From contig WYBP01000011.1 of NCBI GenBank assembly GCA_011525845.1, positions 1 to 64,000 of the forward strand: a stretch of DNA of 64,000 bases, given 5' to 3'. The translations under genes were made by a program, and so were the position numbers. The stretch's first letter is position 1, and the number at the start of each line of letters is the position of its first letter. Shown here piece by piece: positions 35,216 through 44,277 of this stretch. The notes beneath the pieces were generated by a model. The model was not told where the DNA came from. It saw only the letters and a program-made list of their open reading frames with translations, and made no database searches. The stretch is from Gemmatimonadaceae bacterium (GTDB lineage Bacteria > Gemmatimonadota > Gemmatimonadetes > Gemmatimonadales > Gemmatimonadaceae).

Positions 35216-36037
35216 CTAGACCTCCCGGCCGCGTCGGTAGATCACGTGGTAGACCAGCGCCACGAAGACGCTCCCGCCGACGAGGTTCCCCAGGATCACC
35301 GGCAAGAGGTTCCCGAGGAACCCCGCGAGGGTCACGTGCTCGGCGGCCACGCCCGTCCACCCCGAGGCCTTGAGCAGGAGCGCCATCGGGATGAAGTACA
35401 TGTTCGCCACGCTGTGCTCGAACCCCGCGGCCACGAACGCCGTGATCGGGAAGACGATCGCGACCGCCTTGTCCACCACGCTGCGTCCCGCCACGGCCAT
35501 CCAGACCGCGAGGCAGACCAGGACGTTGCAGAGGATGCCGCTCGCGAACGCCTGCAGGAACGGGAGCGTGGTCTTCGCCTCGGCGAGCCGGAGATAGGTG
35601 TCGCCCACCGCCCCGCCCAGCGTGGCGGCGTGACCGGCCCAGAGCGCCAGGACCGCGATGGCGACGGCGCCCGCCAGGTTCGAGAGCGCCACCACCCCCC
35701 AGTTCCGCAGCACCTCCGCCGTCGTCACCTTGCCCTCGGCCCACGCCATCGCGAGCAGGTTGTTCCCCGTGAACAGCTCCGCGCCCGCGACGACCACCAG
35801 GATGAGGCCCAGGCAGAAGACCAGGCCTCCGAGCACGCGCCGCACGCCGAACGCGAGCGAGGCGTCGGCGGCCACCACCGTATGGAAGAGCGCCCCCAGC
35901 GCGATGAATGCGCCGGCGAGGACCCCCAGCATCACGAGCTTCAGCAGGGGCAGCCGCGCCTTCGTCACGCCGATTGCCTCCACCCGCTCCCCGATCTCCG
36001 GTGGCGAGAAGGCGTCGAAGCCGTAGAGTCCCGTCAT
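35216..36037 (-). CDS. Formate/nitrite transporter family protein
   Basis: A 273-residue membrane protein of the FNT (FocA/NirC) type with six TM segments: the first carries GVLAGAFIALGALF, the second loop has ELFTGNNLLAMAWAEGKV, and ASGILCNVLVCLAVWMA and FEHSVANMYFIP are family marks. The pentameric channel passes small monovalent anions; which one is not clear. The ATG at 36037 gives the usual length; in-frame ATGs upstream lie in sequence without similarity. Confidence 0.88.
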   Translation of the reverse strand: MTGLYGFDAFSPPEIGERVEAIGVTKARLPLLKLVMLGVLAGAFIALGALFHTVVAADASLAFGVRRVLGGLVFCLGLILVVVAGAELFTGNNLLAMAWAEGKVTTAEVLRNWGVVALSNLAGAVAIAVLALWAGHAATLGGAVGDTYLRLAEAKTTLPFLQAFASGILCNVLVCLAVWMAVAGRSVVDKAVAIVFPITAFVAAGFEHSVANMYFIPMALLLKASGWTGVAAEHVTLAGFLGNLLPVILGNLVGGSVFVALVYHVIYRRGREV

Positions 36038-36201
36038 CGTGATGGCCGCGCGGTGGTCGGAGGGTGGTGGAGCGCCGTAGGTCGATGTTGTGCCCTCCCC
36101 GGGTGGCTCGCAAGAGGACGCGTCCGCGGACACCGCTTGCGCCGCTCCGGCGATGGCGGCAGCGTTGCTCATCCGCAGGAACACCGCCTCCTGGAGCCCC
36201 C

Positions 36202-36642
36202 GTGCGCTTCGCATCGACCGCCCTCGCCCTGCTCGTCCTCGTCGCCACCGGCTGCGCCTCGGGAGGTGCGGCCGCCTCCACCACCAGCGGTGAGGGGGCC
36301 GAGGCGCAAGCCGCGCGCCCGGCCCGCGGCACGCTCAACCTGATCCCCAACGCCGAGGTCGAGGCGGCCGGCGGGGACATCCTCAACGCGTACGACCTCG
36401 TCTACCGGCTGCGGCCCTCGATGATGCGCTATCGCAACCAGACCGCGGGCACGACGTCCAGCGGCGAGGTGACCGGTCCCATCGCCTACGTCGACGACGT
36501 GCGGCTCGGCGCGCTCGACCTCCTGCGCACCGTGATGCGGGCGACCGTGAAGGAGATCCGCTTCATCAGCCCCACCGACGCCACCACGCGCTGGGGCACC
36601 GGGCACTCGAACGGGGTCGTGCAAGTCATCACGAAGCGCTGA
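36202..36642 (+). CDS. Small plug-like lipoprotein, paralogue of the protein at 10841
   Basis: A 146-residue predicted lipoprotein: GTG start with GGAG six bases upstream, signal core STALALLVLVATGCAS and lipobox T-G-C. The mature part matches the protein at 10841-11260: a NxxxxxEVEAAGG helix, LVYRLRPSMM, IAYVDDVRLG, VKEIRFIS and a terminal GVVQVITKR strand. These are marks of a TonB-receptor plug without a barrel. Function unknown. Divergent from the FNT channel gene. Confidence 0.75.
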   Translation: MRFASTALALLVLVATGCASGGAAASTTSGEGAEAQAARPARGTLNLIPNAEVEAAGGDILNAYDLVYRLRPSMMRYRNQTAGTTSSGEVTGPIAYVDDVRLGALDLLRTVMRATVKEIRFISPTDATTRWGTGHSNGVVQVITKR

Positions 36643-36651
36643 GGGCGCCCG

Positions 36652-37005
36652 ATGACCCTGCTCTTCATCGGCATCGGCCTCGGCGCGGGGATCCTCTCCG
36701 GGCTCTTCGGCATCGGGGGTGGCGTGGTGATCGTGCCCGCGCTCACCCTCCTCGCCGCCTTCCCCGCCAAGACCGCGACCGGGACCTCGCTCGGCGCGCT
36801 CCTGCTCCCCGTCGGGCTGCTCGGCGCGTTCACCTATTACCGCGCGGGGAACATCGACATCCGGGCCTCCCTCCTGATCGCGCTCGGCCTCCTCGTCGGC
36901 GCGTTCGTCGGCGCCCAGCTCGTGCAGCACCTCACGGATCTCCAGCTCCGGCGGGCCTTTGCGGGCTTCCTGGCGCTGGTGGCCGTGAAGATGTGGGTGG
37001 GGTAG
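36652..37005 (+). CDS. Half-size TauE/SafE-family membrane protein
   Basis: A 117-residue protein with four predicted TM segments. The N-terminus FIGIGLGAGILSGLFGIGGGVVIVPAL and the later ATGTSLGALLLPVG match the first repeat of TauE/SafE exporters, which normally have two such repeats and about 250 residues. Here only one is present and the frame ends cleanly with stop codon and promoter behind it, so it is not obviously broken. It could work as a homodimer. Substrate unknown; a sulfur-containing anion is the family norm. Confidence 0.8.
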   Translation: MTLLFIGIGLGAGILSGLFGIGGGVVIVPALTLLAAFPAKTATGTSLGALLLPVGLLGAFTYYRAGNIDIRASLLIALGLLVGAFVGAQLVQHLTDLQLRRAFAGFLALVAVKMWVG

Positions 37006-37017
37006 CGTCCCGGGCCC

Positions 37018-37057
37018 TTGACCGTGTGATAGTGGTATGATATCATATCAATACCAC
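37018..37057 (+). promoter_or_regulatory. Promoter with overlapping symmetric operator for SPFH-RHH
   Basis: A -35 TTGACC (37018-37023) and a -10 TATCAT (37041-37046, with an extended TG) are 17 bases apart. The -10 lies inside a nested dyad: outer arms GTGGTAT (37032-37038) and ATACCAC (37051-37057) and inner arms TGATAT/ATATCA around C37044. TGATA-type half-sites repeat on both sides. This layout fits autorepression by the ribbon-helix-helix protein encoded at 37958. Confidence 0.75.
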
Positions 37058-37074
37058 TTCACCGGAGTTCGCCC

Positions 37075-37944
37075 GTGTATCGTGAGTCCAAGTACCCCGC
37101 CTCGAACGGCCTCGGGACCCTCTTCGTCCTCCTCGCCGTCCTCGTAGGTGCCGTCGTCTTCTTCGTCCGCAGCATCCGCGCGGATGACCCCGTCGTGGCG
37201 GTCGCGTCGATCGTCGCGTTCGTGCTCGCGATGTTCTTCCTGAGCGGCCTCTTCATCGTGCACCCGAACGAGGCCAAGGCGCTCGTGCTCTTCGGCAAGT
37301 ACAAGGGCTCGGTGAAGACGGACGGGCTCTGGTTCGCCAACCCCTTCCTCACCAAGAAGGCGATCTCGCTCCGCGTGCGGAACTTCGAGACGGCCAAGCT
37401 CAAGGTGAACGACAACCAGGCGAACCCGATCGAGATCGGCGCCATCGTCGTCTGGAAGGTGATCGACTCGGCCGAGGCGCTGTTCGAGGTGGACGACTAC
37501 GCGCGCTACGTCGCGGTGCAGTCGGAGTCGGCGCTCCGCGCCGTGGCCACCCAGTACTCGTACGACTCGCACGTGACCGGGGAGCACTCGCTCTCGACGC
37601 ACACGGACGAGGTGTCGCAGGCGCTCGAGCAGGCGCTCGTGGATCGGCTGCTCAAGGCGGGTGTCGAGGTGGTCGAGGCGCGCATCTCGCACCTGGCATA
37701 CTCGCCGGAGATCGCGGCCGCGATGCTCCAGCGGCAGCAGGCGAGCGCGATCATCGCCGCGCGGCAGAAGATCGTCGAGGGGGCCGTCGGGATGGTCGAG
37801 ACGGCGCTCGAGATGCTCAGCGCCAAGCGGATCGTCGACCTCGACACCGAGCGCAAGGCGGCGATGGTGAGCAACCTGCTCGTGGTGCTCTGCTCCGAGC
37901 ACGGCACCACCCCCGTGGTGAACACGGGCTCGCTGTACACCTGA
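37075..37944 (+). CDS. SPFH/band-7 domain membrane protein
   Basis: A 289-residue protein with two N-terminal TM segments (residues 14-32 and 40-62) and an SPFH domain (about 65-235): [33 protein letters not shown], then [17 protein letters not shown] and [11 protein letters not shown] charged helical segment follows. It probably forms membrane-associated oligomers, as flotillin relatives do. The start is GTG; the gene is followed after 13 bases by an RHH regulator. I note the pairing without a confirmed function. Confidence 0.88.
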   Translation: MYRESKYPASNGLGTLFVLLAVLVGAVVFFVRSIRADDPVVAVASIVAFVLAMFFLSGLFIVHPNEAKALVLFGKYKGSVKTDGLWFANPFLTKKAISLRVRNFETAKLKVNDNQANPIEIGAIVVWKVIDSAEALFEVDDYARYVAVQSESALRAVATQYSYDSHVTGEHSLSTHTDEVSQALEQALVDRLLKAGVEVVEARISHLAYSPEIAAAMLQRQQASAIIAARQKIVEGAVGMVETALEMLSAKRIVDLDTERKAAMVSNLLVVLCSEHGTTPVVNTGSLYT

Positions 37945-37957
37945 GGGGGCGGCCTCC

Positions 37958-38155
37958 GTGGCGGAGAAGAAGCCCTTCCTCCTGCGCGTCGACCGTGCAC
38001 TGCTGGACGCCGTCCAGCAGTGGGCGAACGACGACCTGCGCAGCCTGAACGGGCAGATCGAGTTCCTGCTGCGGGACGCCCTGCGGCGTGCGGGACGTTC
38101 GCCCCGGGCGGACGCCGCGCGCGGCGCGTCATCGAAACCGAATCGCAAGGAGTAG
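37958..38155 (+). CDS. Arc/MetJ-type ribbon-helix-helix DNA-binding protein
   Basis: A 65-residue protein with the RHH fold: the DNA-contacting strand [13 protein letters not shown], then a helix [25 protein letters not shown], a turn and a basic tail. Such proteins bind DNA as dimers on short inverted repeats, and a suitable operator lies over the promoter of this transcript. It therefore is likely an autorepressor. It is too short for a toxin-antitoxin partner to be obvious, and no toxin follows. GTG start. Confidence 0.8.
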   Translation: MAEKKPFLLRVDRALLDAVQQWANDDLRSLNGQIEFLLRDALRRAGRSPRADAARGASSKPNRKE

Positions 38156-38162
38156 CAGTCCC

Positions 38163-39824
38163 ATGCCCCATCCGACCGTACCGACCATCACCCGCGCCAC
38201 GCGGGCCGGCGCCCGCAGCTCGCGCGCGCTGGCCACGGCGGCGCTCGCCGGCCTCGTCCTCGCTTCCGTGGGCGCCCTCCTGTCCTCCCCCCTCGCCGCG
38301 CAGGGAGGCGGACGCAGCGCCGCGATCCTGATCCTGCGCGGGTCCGACACCCTCGTGGTGGAGCGCGTGCAGCGCAGCGACGGGGGCGTCACCGCGGAGA
38401 TCGCGATCCAGGGCCAGCCGCGCATCGCGCTCCGCTACACCCTCGGCGCGGACGGGATGATCCCGGCTGCGACCTTCACGGTGCGCGGCGCCGGCAGCGC
38501 ACCCGACGCGCCGCCGCTCCAGTCCGGCACGCTGGAGTTCAAGGGCGACAGCGCACTCCTCGCCATCACCGCCGGCGGGAACACGCGCAACATCCGCGTC
38601 GCGACGCGCGCGGGCGCGCTCCCCATCATGAACAACGACTTCGTCGTGCTCGAACAGGCCGTGCGCATCGCGCGCGCGAAGGGGGTGACGCGCCTCACCG
38701 TCCCGCTCTTCGCCCTCTCGAACGCACAGACCATCGACGGCACGCTCGAGCTCGTCGGCGGCGACAGCGCACGCTTCACGGTCGCCGGGAACGTGACGGA
38801 GACCGCGATCGACGCCGCCGGGAACGTGACGGGGGGCGTGCTCCCCGCGCAGGGGATGCGGATCGCGGTCGTCGAGGGCGCCGCCGCCGCCGCGATCTCG
38901 CTCGGCAAGCCGGACTACAGCGCGCCGGCCGGGGCGCCCTATTCCGCCGAGGAGGTGACCGTGCCCACCCCTGCGGGGCACCGGCTCACGGGCACGCTCA
39001 CCAGGCCCGCGGGCGCCGCGGGGCGCTTGCCCGCCGTGGTCACGATCACCGGCTCCGGCGCGCAGGACCGCGACGAGTACATCCCCGTGGCCGGGGGATA
39101 CCGGCCCTTCCGGCAGGTGGCGGACACGCTCGGCCGGCGCGGGATCGCCGTGCTCCGGCTCGATGACCGCGGCGTCGGCGGCTCGGGCGGGGACGTGAAC
39201 GGCACCAGCGCCGAGTTCGCCGACGACATCCGCGCGGCCGTCGCGTTCCTCCGGGCGCGGGCCGACATCGACCCCGCGCGCATCGCGCTCGTCGGGCACA
39301 GCGAGGGCGCGATGATCGCGCCGATGGTCGCCGTCACGGACTCGCGCCTGGCCGGCATCGTGCTCATGGCGGGCCCCGCGTACAACGGACGCCAGATCAT
39401 CGACTACCAGATCGCCAACGGCGTGCAGGGAACGCCCAGCATCCTGCCGGCGGCGCGCGACTCCGCGGTCAAGGCGGCGCGGGCGGAGTTCGACTCGACC
39501 ACCGCCAGGGGGCCGTGGATGCGGTTCTTCCTCACCTATGAGCCGCTCCCCACGGCGCAGAAGGTGCGGCAGCCGGTGCTGATCCTGCAGGGCGCGACCG
39601 ACCAGCAGATCCGGGCGGAGGAGGCCGCGATGCTCGAGAAGGCGCTGCGTGCCGGGGGGAACAGGGCGGTCACGAGCCACGTGTTCGCGGACCGGAACCA
39701 CCTCTTCCTCCGCGACGCGGACGGCCACCCCTCGGGCTACATGAAGCTCACCGACCCGAAGATGGACGCCGAGGTGCTGGGCGTGCTCGCCGACTGGCTG
39801 GCCACCACCCTCAAGGCGCGCTGA
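38163..39824 (+). CDS. Secreted alpha/beta hydrolase (S33-type)
   Basis: A 553-residue exported hydrolase. Signal peptide: residues 1-42, ending near SSPLAAQGG. An N-terminal beta-rich region of about 230 residues precedes the alpha/beta hydrolase core. The nucleophile is Ser380 in [11 protein letters not shown]; the acid is D in [11 protein letters not shown]; the histidine is in [18 protein letters not shown] supplies the oxyanion region. Substrate is unknown; an esterase or peptidase on the periplasmic side is likely. Confidence 0.85.
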   Translation: MPHPTVPTITRATRAGARSSRALATAALAGLVLASVGALLSSPLAAQGGGRSAAILILRGSDTLVVERVQRSDGGVTAEIAIQGQPRIALRYTLGADGMIPAATFTVRGAGSAPDAPPLQSGTLEFKGDSALLAITAGGNTRNIRVATRAGALPIMNNDFVVLEQAVRIARAKGVTRLTVPLFALSNAQTIDGTLELVGGDSARFTVAGNVTETAIDAAGNVTGGVLPAQGMRIAVVEGAAAAAISLGKPDYSAPAGAPYSAEEVTVPTPAGHRLTGTLTRPAGAAGRLPAVVTITGSGAQDRDEYIPVAGGYRPFRQVADTLGRRGIAVLRLDDRGVGGSGGDVNGTSAEFADDIRAAVAFLRARADIDPARIALVGHSEGAMIAPMVAVTDSRLAGIVLMAGPAYNGRQIIDYQIANGVQGTPSILPAARDSAVKAARAEFDSTTARGPWMRFFLTYEPLPTAQKVRQPVLILQGATDQQIRAEEAAMLEKALRAGGNRAVTSHVFADRNHLFLRDADGHPSGYMKLTDPKMDAEVLGVLADWLATTLKAR

Positions 39825-39827
39825 GCG

Positions 39828-40196
39828 ATGGTCACCATCGCCGTGGACGGCGACGTCCTCGACATCCAGGTCGTCGGGAAGCACAAGCTCTGGGCGCTCA
39901 AGTCCTCGCTGCGCATCCCGCTCGGCGACATCCGCAGCGTGCGGCGCGATCCCGAGCGCGCCAGGCGATTCATCCCGGGGCTCCGCCTGCCGGGCACGCA
40001 CATCCCGTTCGTCTACACGGCGGGGACGTATTATCAGGCGGACTTCCGTCCCGACTTCTGGTCCGTCCGCAAGGCGGAGCACGCGCTCGTGATCCAGTGC
40101 CGCGACGAGGCCGCGTACGATGAGATCATCGTCGAGGTCGAGGATCCGGACGCGACGCTCGCCCTCATCCAGGATGCGCTCCCCAGGCGCGCCTGA
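39828..40196 (+). CDS. Small PH-like protein, conserved hypothetical
   Basis: A 122-residue protein with no signal peptide. Beta-strands at residues 2-8, 12-20, 28-34 and 60-75 and a C-terminal helix ([13 protein letters not shown]) suggest a bacterial PH-like fold. It contains [20 protein letters not shown] and [14 protein letters not shown]. Its ATG follows the hydrolase stop by three bases, so it is in the same operon. No function can be assigned. Confidence 0.65.
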   Translation: MVTIAVDGDVLDIQVVGKHKLWALKSSLRIPLGDIRSVRRDPERARRFIPGLRLPGTHIPFVYTAGTYYQADFRPDFWSVRKAEHALVIQCRDEAAYDEIIVEVEDPDATLALIQDALPRRA

Positions 40197-40215
40197 CACC
40201 CCCACCCTTCCCACG

Positions 40216-41661
40216 ATGCCGACCAACCTCCGGAACCGCACCGTCGTCGCGCCGCTGCAGCCGGCCGCGTTCGTCGCCCTCGCGCTGATCGCCACGACGC
40301 TGGGTGCGCAGGCGCCCGCCGCCCCGTCATCGGCCGCGAGCGCGGCACCGGCATGGGCGGCGCGCCTCGACTCGCTCGTGATCTCGGAACTCGAGCGCAC
40401 GCGGACACCGGGCGCCCAGGTGGCGGTGGTCGTGGACGGCAAGGTGGTCCACGCGCGCGGCTACGGCGTGGCCGACATCGAGACCGGCCGCCCGGTCACC
40501 GCGCGCACGCTCTTCCGCGTGGGATCCGTGACCAAGATGGTGACCGCCGCCGCGCTCACCCAGCTCGCCGCGGACGGCAGGCTCGACCTCGACGCACCCA
40601 TCGGCACCTACGTGCCCGAGATCGCCGGCCGCCGCATCGCCTCGGCCACCACGCACCAGCTGCTCACGCACTCGGCCGGATGGCTCGACAACGCCATCCC
40701 GTACGGACGGATGGGCGAGGGCGCGCTCGGCGAGGTGTTCCGCGAGGTGACGGACACGCTCCTCTTCACGGAGCCGGGGCGCGTGATCTCCTACTCGAAC
40801 CCGGGCTACTCAATGGCCGGGTACGTGGCCGAGATGGCCGGCAAGGGGCGCTTCGGCAGTCTCGTGGACCAGTACGTGGTGAAGGCGATGGGGATGCCGC
40901 ACGCGACCTTCCGTCCGCTGCAGGCGCTCACGCTCGACTTCTCGCAGGGCCATGTCGGTCAGGCCGGGAACCCGGGCGCGATCGTGCGCCCGTTCACCGA
41001 GAACACGGCGCAGTGGGCGGCCGGATTCCTGATGGCGAGCGCGGGGGAGATGGCCACCTTCGCCATCACGCTCATGGATGGCGGCGTGCTCGAGGGCCGG
41101 CGCGTCCTCGCGGAGAGTGCCGTGAAGCGGATGACCACCGGCCACATGCCGATCCCCGGGAACCCGAACGCGAAGTACGGCTACGGCCTGATGATCCAGC
41201 GCTCGGGCGAGGAACTCGTCTGGCAGCATGGCGGGTCGATCAACGGATTCGACGCGCAGGTGACGATGTTCCCCGAGCGCAAGCTCGCGATCGTCGTCCT
41301 CGACAACCGCTCCGGTGCGCCGCTTCAGGGTGTGACCGACCTCGTCGCGCGCGAGGCGGCGGGCGTGCAGCGACCGCCGACGCCCGCCCTCCCCGATGAG
41401 CGCGTGGCGACCCCCGCCGAGCGCGCCCAGCTGGTGGGACGCTATGCGATGGGCAACACGCGGGTGGAGCTCTTCGAGGAGGGGGGCGAGCTGAGGTTCC
41501 GGCAGGGTCCCGCGACGCTCCCCGTGCGCCTGGTGGGCGACGAGCGGATCGTGGTCACGCCGCCGGGCGGCGCGAAGGTGACGCTCCTGCTCGTCCGGGG
41601 TGCGGACGGCCGCGTGGAATACCTGCACCAGGGGCTGCGCGCGATCGCGCGGCAACCCTAG
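40216..41661 (+). CDS. Secreted serine hydrolase, class C beta-lactamase family
   Basis: A 481-residue penicillin-binding-like hydrolase with a signal peptide (residues 1-32). The three motifs are S104-V-T-K107, Y193-S-N195 and H338-G-G. A C-terminal domain (residues 400-481) is like those appended to beta-lactamase-related esterases and D-aminopeptidases. ESTB or peptidase activity is as likely as beta-lactam cleavage. It is 19 bases after the PH-like gene. Confidence 0.88.
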   Translation: MPTNLRNRTVVAPLQPAAFVALALIATTLGAQAPAAPSSAASAAPAWAARLDSLVISELERTRTPGAQVAVVVDGKVVHARGYGVADIETGRPVTARTLFRVGSVTKMVTAAALTQLAADGRLDLDAPIGTYVPEIAGRRIASATTHQLLTHSAGWLDNAIPYGRMGEGALGEVFREVTDTLLFTEPGRVISYSNPGYSMAGYVAEMAGKGRFGSLVDQYVVKAMGMPHATFRPLQALTLDFSQGHVGQAGNPGAIVRPFTENTAQWAAGFLMASAGEMATFAITLMDGGVLEGRRVLAESAVKRMTTGHMPIPGNPNAKYGYGLMIQRSGEELVWQHGGSINGFDAQVTMFPERKLAIVVLDNRSGAPLQGVTDLVAREAAGVQRPPTPALPDERVATPAERAQLVGRYAMGNTRVELFEEGGELRFRQGPATLPVRLVGDERIVVTPPGGAKVTLLLVRGADGRVEYLHQGLRAIARQP

Positions 41662-41689
41662 CGGCGGCGAGGCAGGAACCCGCCGCGCC

Positions 41690-41724
41690 GGCGCGCGCAC
41701 GCCCCGTGGGGGCGTGCGCGCGCC
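41690..41724 (+). terminator. Bidirectional 16-bp hairpin between convergent genes
   Basis: Perfect 16-bp stem (41690-41705 with 41709-41724) and a 3-base loop between the convergent serine hydrolase and yceI genes, the strongest hairpin in the window. Confidence 0.85.
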
Positions 41725-41727
41725 TCC

Positions 41728-42297
41728 CTACTTCTTCGCGACGAACGAGATGTCGAACTGGATCTCGATCTCGGGCTGGATCCTGTTGACGGCCGGCTGG
41801 TAGTCCACGCCGAAGTCGGTGCGCAGGATCGTCGTCTCCCCCTTCACGCGCCCCGCGTCGCGCGCCGCGTCGTAGAACACCAGGCGCGACGGGATCGTGA
41901 TGGTCTTGGTCCGTCCGCGGATCGTCAGGTCCCCGGTGATGTTCACGCGGTCGTCCGCGAGCGGGTTGACGATCGTGGACTTGAAGGTGATCGCCGGGAA
42001 GGAGTCCGTGGCGAAGAAGTCGTTGCTCTTCAGGTGCGTGTCGCGCCGCTCGATGCGCGTGTTGATGCTCTTCGCATCGATCGTGATCAGCACCGAGGAT
42101 GCCGAGAGGTTCGTGGGGTCGAACGCGATCTCGGCGTCCCACTGGTCGAACGTGCCGTGCGCGTCCACCAGCTGCGACTCGGCCACGAAGTTGATCTGCG
42201 AGTGGGCGACGTCGCGCACGTAGGCCTTCTGGGCGCTCGCCGGGACCGCGACGATCGCGATCAGCACCAGGGCGAGGGCGGGCATGCGATGGGACAT
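41728..42297 (-). CDS. YceI family periplasmic lipid-binding protein
   Basis: A 189-residue protein with a signal peptide (LALVLIAIVAVPASAQ) and the YceI lipocalin-like barrel: AHSQINFVAESQLVDAHGTF, WDAEIAFDPTNLSASSVLITID, HLKSNDFFATDSFPAITFKST, and a late TDFGVDYQP. Members bind isoprenoid quinone-like ligands. It ends a five-gene operon with a DtxR-type regulator directly upstream, so metal or redox control is plausible. GGAGGA precedes the ATG, and a TTAC-CT-GTAA palindrome lies in the 29-base gap. Confidence 0.9.
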   Translation of the reverse strand: MSHRMPALALVLIAIVAVPASAQKAYVRDVAHSQINFVAESQLVDAHGTFDQWDAEIAFDPTNLSASSVLITIDAKSINTRIERRDTHLKSNDFFATDSFPAITFKSTIVNPLADDRVNITGDLTIRGRTKTITIPSRLVFYDAARDAGRVKGETTILRTDFGVDYQPAVNRIQPEIEIQFDISFVAKK

Positions 42298-42315
42298 GGG
42301 GTCCTCCGAATAAGG

Positions 42316-42325
42316 TTACCTGTAA
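42316..42325 (-). promoter_or_regulatory. Candidate operator upstream of yceI
   Basis: TTACCTGTAA has 4-bp inverted arms and lies within TAAGGTTACCTGTAAACTA (42311-42329), whose left half resembles an IdeR/DtxR half-site. It overlaps the end of the DtxR-type gene and sits 19 bases before the yceI start. It may give yceI a regulated internal promoter. Confidence 0.4.
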
Positions 42326-42326
42326 A

Positions 42327-43070
42327 CTATCGTCGGTTCCTCCTGATATAGACCATCGCGGCCGCGGAGGTTCCGATGGCGTGACGAACGCCGTCGACCT
42401 CGAGCGTGACCGGGCCCGCGAAGGGCGCGCGTTCGAGCACGCGCACGGAGGCGCCGGGGCGGATGCCCAGGCCGTCGAGGTAGCGGAGGAACTCCGGGTC
42501 GCGATCGGACATGCGCACCACGGCGGCCACGGCACCCTCGGCGAGGTCCGCGATGCTCTGCAGCCGCGTCTCGTCCACCTCGCCCGACGCCGTCGGGATC
42601 GGCGCGCCGTGCGGATCCGCGGTGGGGTTCCCGATCGCCTCGGCCATGCGGGCGATGAGGTCGTCGCTCGCCGCGTGCTCGAGCCGCTCCGCCTCGTCGT
42701 GCACGTCCTCCCACCCGAAGCCGAGCCGCTCGACGAGATAGCTCTCGATGATGCGATGGCGCCGGATGAGCTGCAGCGCCGCGCTGCGCCCCGCGGCCGT
42801 GAGCCGCGCGCCGCGGTAGCGTTCCGAACGCACGAGGCCGAGGCGCACCAGGCGCTGCACCATCCCGGTCACGCTCGCGGCGGCGATGCCGAGGCGGGCC
42901 GCGATGTCGTTCGTGCCGGCGGCGCCCCCGCCCTGCTCGAGCTCGTAGATGGCCTTGAGGTAGTCCTCGGCCTGGCCCGTGAGCGGGGCCGCGGGTCGCT
43001 TCGCGCGCTTGGCGGCGGCCTTCTTGCGTGGGGTCAGGGCGATCGTCGCGGAGGGAGGAAGCTCAAAAAT
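42327..43070 (-). CDS. DtxR/MntR-family metal-dependent regulator with no canonical start
   Basis: About 235-247 residues: a winged helix (LTGQAEDYLKAIYELEQ, then AARLGIAAASVTGMVQRL), a dimerisation and metal-binding region (HRIIESYLVERLGFGWEDVHDEAERLEHAASDDLI, with DPHGAPIP), and a C-terminal FeoA-like SH3 domain (VRVLERAPFAGPVTLEVDG). The in-frame codons just before the domain hold no ATG, GTG or TTG; candidates are ATT at 43070, ATC at 43043 and CTG at 43037. The ATG at 43217 would overlap the porin by 155 bases and adds an unlikely leader. The start is unresolved, and 43070 is a guess. Strongly coupled to the porin stop. Confidence 0.78.
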   Translation of the reverse strand: MFELPPSATIALTPRKKAAAKRAKRPAAPLTGQAEDYLKAIYELEQGGGAAGTNDIAARLGIAAASVTGMVQRLVRLGLVRSERYRGARLTAAGRSAALQLIRRHRIIESYLVERLGFGWEDVHDEAERLEHAASDDLIARMAEAIGNPTADPHGAPIPTASGEVDETRLQSIADLAEGAVAAVVRMSDRDPEFLRYLDGLGIRPGASVRVLERAPFAGPVTLEVDGVRHAIGTSAAAMVYIRRNRR

Positions 43071-44277
43071 ACGTCGCGAAGCCCACGTGCACCGCCCCCA
43101 GCTGGCTCGCGGCGTTCCGCAGCAGGTCGTGCGATCGCTGGCGGCGATAGTTGAGCTTGAAGACCGTGCCGGCGGCGGGATGGAAGCTCGCGCCGAGCAC
43201 CACCGCCGCGATGTCATCGCCGATCGGCGCGCCGGTCGTGGTGAAGCGGCCGCGGTTCAGGTCGACGTACTCCAGCCTCAGGTCCGCGTCGAGGTGTGCG
43301 TCGGGGAATCCTCGGAGCCGCGGCCTCCAGACCGGCATGTTCGCGTCGAGATGCCACCCGAACTGCCGCGCACCCTGTGACTCGCGAAGGTCGGCGGGGA
43401 GCTGGATGCTCGCGATCGCGAGCTCGCCGCGCAGCTCCACGGGGCCGAGCGCGAGGCTCCCGTCCGCCGCGCCGATGGTGAGCCGGCGTGCGTCGTCCAC
43501 CACCTCCCCCTCGATCCGGTAGCTGTTGTAGATGCCCGTGTAGAACGAGAGCCCGAACTCGCCGAGGCCCTGCCGCTGCGCGGCGAGACGTCCGGAGAAG
43601 GCCGGGGAGCCGTTGTTGTCCTCGGCGAACCGCTCCTCGCTGCGTCCCTCCGCGAGGCGCGTGCGTCCGGTCGCGTTGAGGATCACGCCGTCCCCGAGCC
43701 CGTTGGTGGCGTAGAGGTCGTAGGTGAGCCCGAACCCGGGGGGAGCGAGGCGACCGTGCACGCCGAAACCGGCCTCCGAGAGCGTGGCGGGGATGATCTC
43801 GGTGGAGACCAGGGGCCGGTCCACGAAGTTCCAGCGCGGACTGTCGTGGTTGACGTTGAAGGCGCCGATCGGCGGGAGGATGATCCCGGCGCGCACGACG
43901 AACGAAGGGGTGAGCTGCACGTCGATCAACGCCGTCTCGAGGGCGATCTCCTCGGTGCCGTCCTCGAACTCGAGCTCCGAGATGAAGCGGATGCGCGTGC
44001 CGATGGTCGAGAACAGGAAGATGTTGAAGCGCCGGAGCTGCAGCGACAGCCCCTCGCTCACGCCGTCCTCGGAGACGTATGCCGTGTTCCCCTCCACGTA
44101 GCCGCCGATGGCGGTGCGTCCGACGGAGCCGATGAAGGGGCGGTCGAAGATCCCCTCCTGCACGGGACGGCGGACCGTGTCCGCGGAAGCCGGCGCCTGG
44201 GCGCGCGCGACGGACGTGGAGGCGCAGAGCAGAACGGCGGCGGCGAGGAGTGCTCGAGTGGCGGATGGCGCGCGCAT
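43063..44277 (-). CDS. Outer-membrane porin-like beta-barrel protein
   Basis: A 404-residue protein with a signal peptide (residues 1-30, ending ARAQAPA) and a repeating pattern of amphipathic strands that ends F-A-T-Y-F, a typical outer-membrane terminus. Strands such as IGGYVEGNTAYVSEDG, FNIFLFSTIGTRIRFISELEFEDG and GTVFKLNYRRQRS resemble phosphate-selective or carbohydrate porins, but specificity is unknown. It follows the Rieske gene with a TGATG overlap. The last bases overlap the start region of the regulator. Confidence 0.82.
   Translation of the reverse strand: MRAPSATRALLAAAVLLCASTSVARAQAPASADTVRRPVQEGIFDRPFIGSVGRTAIGGYVEGNTAYVSEDGVSEGLSLQLRRFNIFLFSTIGTRIRFISELEFEDGTEEIALETALIDVQLTPSFVVRAGIILPPIGAFNVNHDSPRWNFVDRPLVSTEIIPATLSEAGFGVHGRLAPPGFGLTYDLYATNGLGDGVILNATGRTRLAEGRSEERFAEDNNGSPAFSGRLAAQRQGLGEFGLSFYTGIYNSYRIEGEVVDDARRLTIGAADGSLALGPVELRGELAIASIQLPADLRESQGARQFGWHLDANMPVWRPRLRGFPDAHLDADLRLEYVDLNRGRFTTTGAPIGDDIAAVVLGASFHPAAGTVFKLNYRRQRSHDLLRNAASQLGAVHVGFATYF

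Noticed and set aside
37958-38155. Toxin-antitoxin module with the RHH protein as antitoxin
   Set aside because: No toxin-like frame adjoins; upstream is SPFH and downstream a large secreted hydrolase.
37506-40442. Open frame of 978 codons on the minus strand
   Set aside because: Low-complexity, Arg/Ala/Gly/His-rich translation that overlaps four well-supported plus-strand genes; typical shadow in high-GC DNA.
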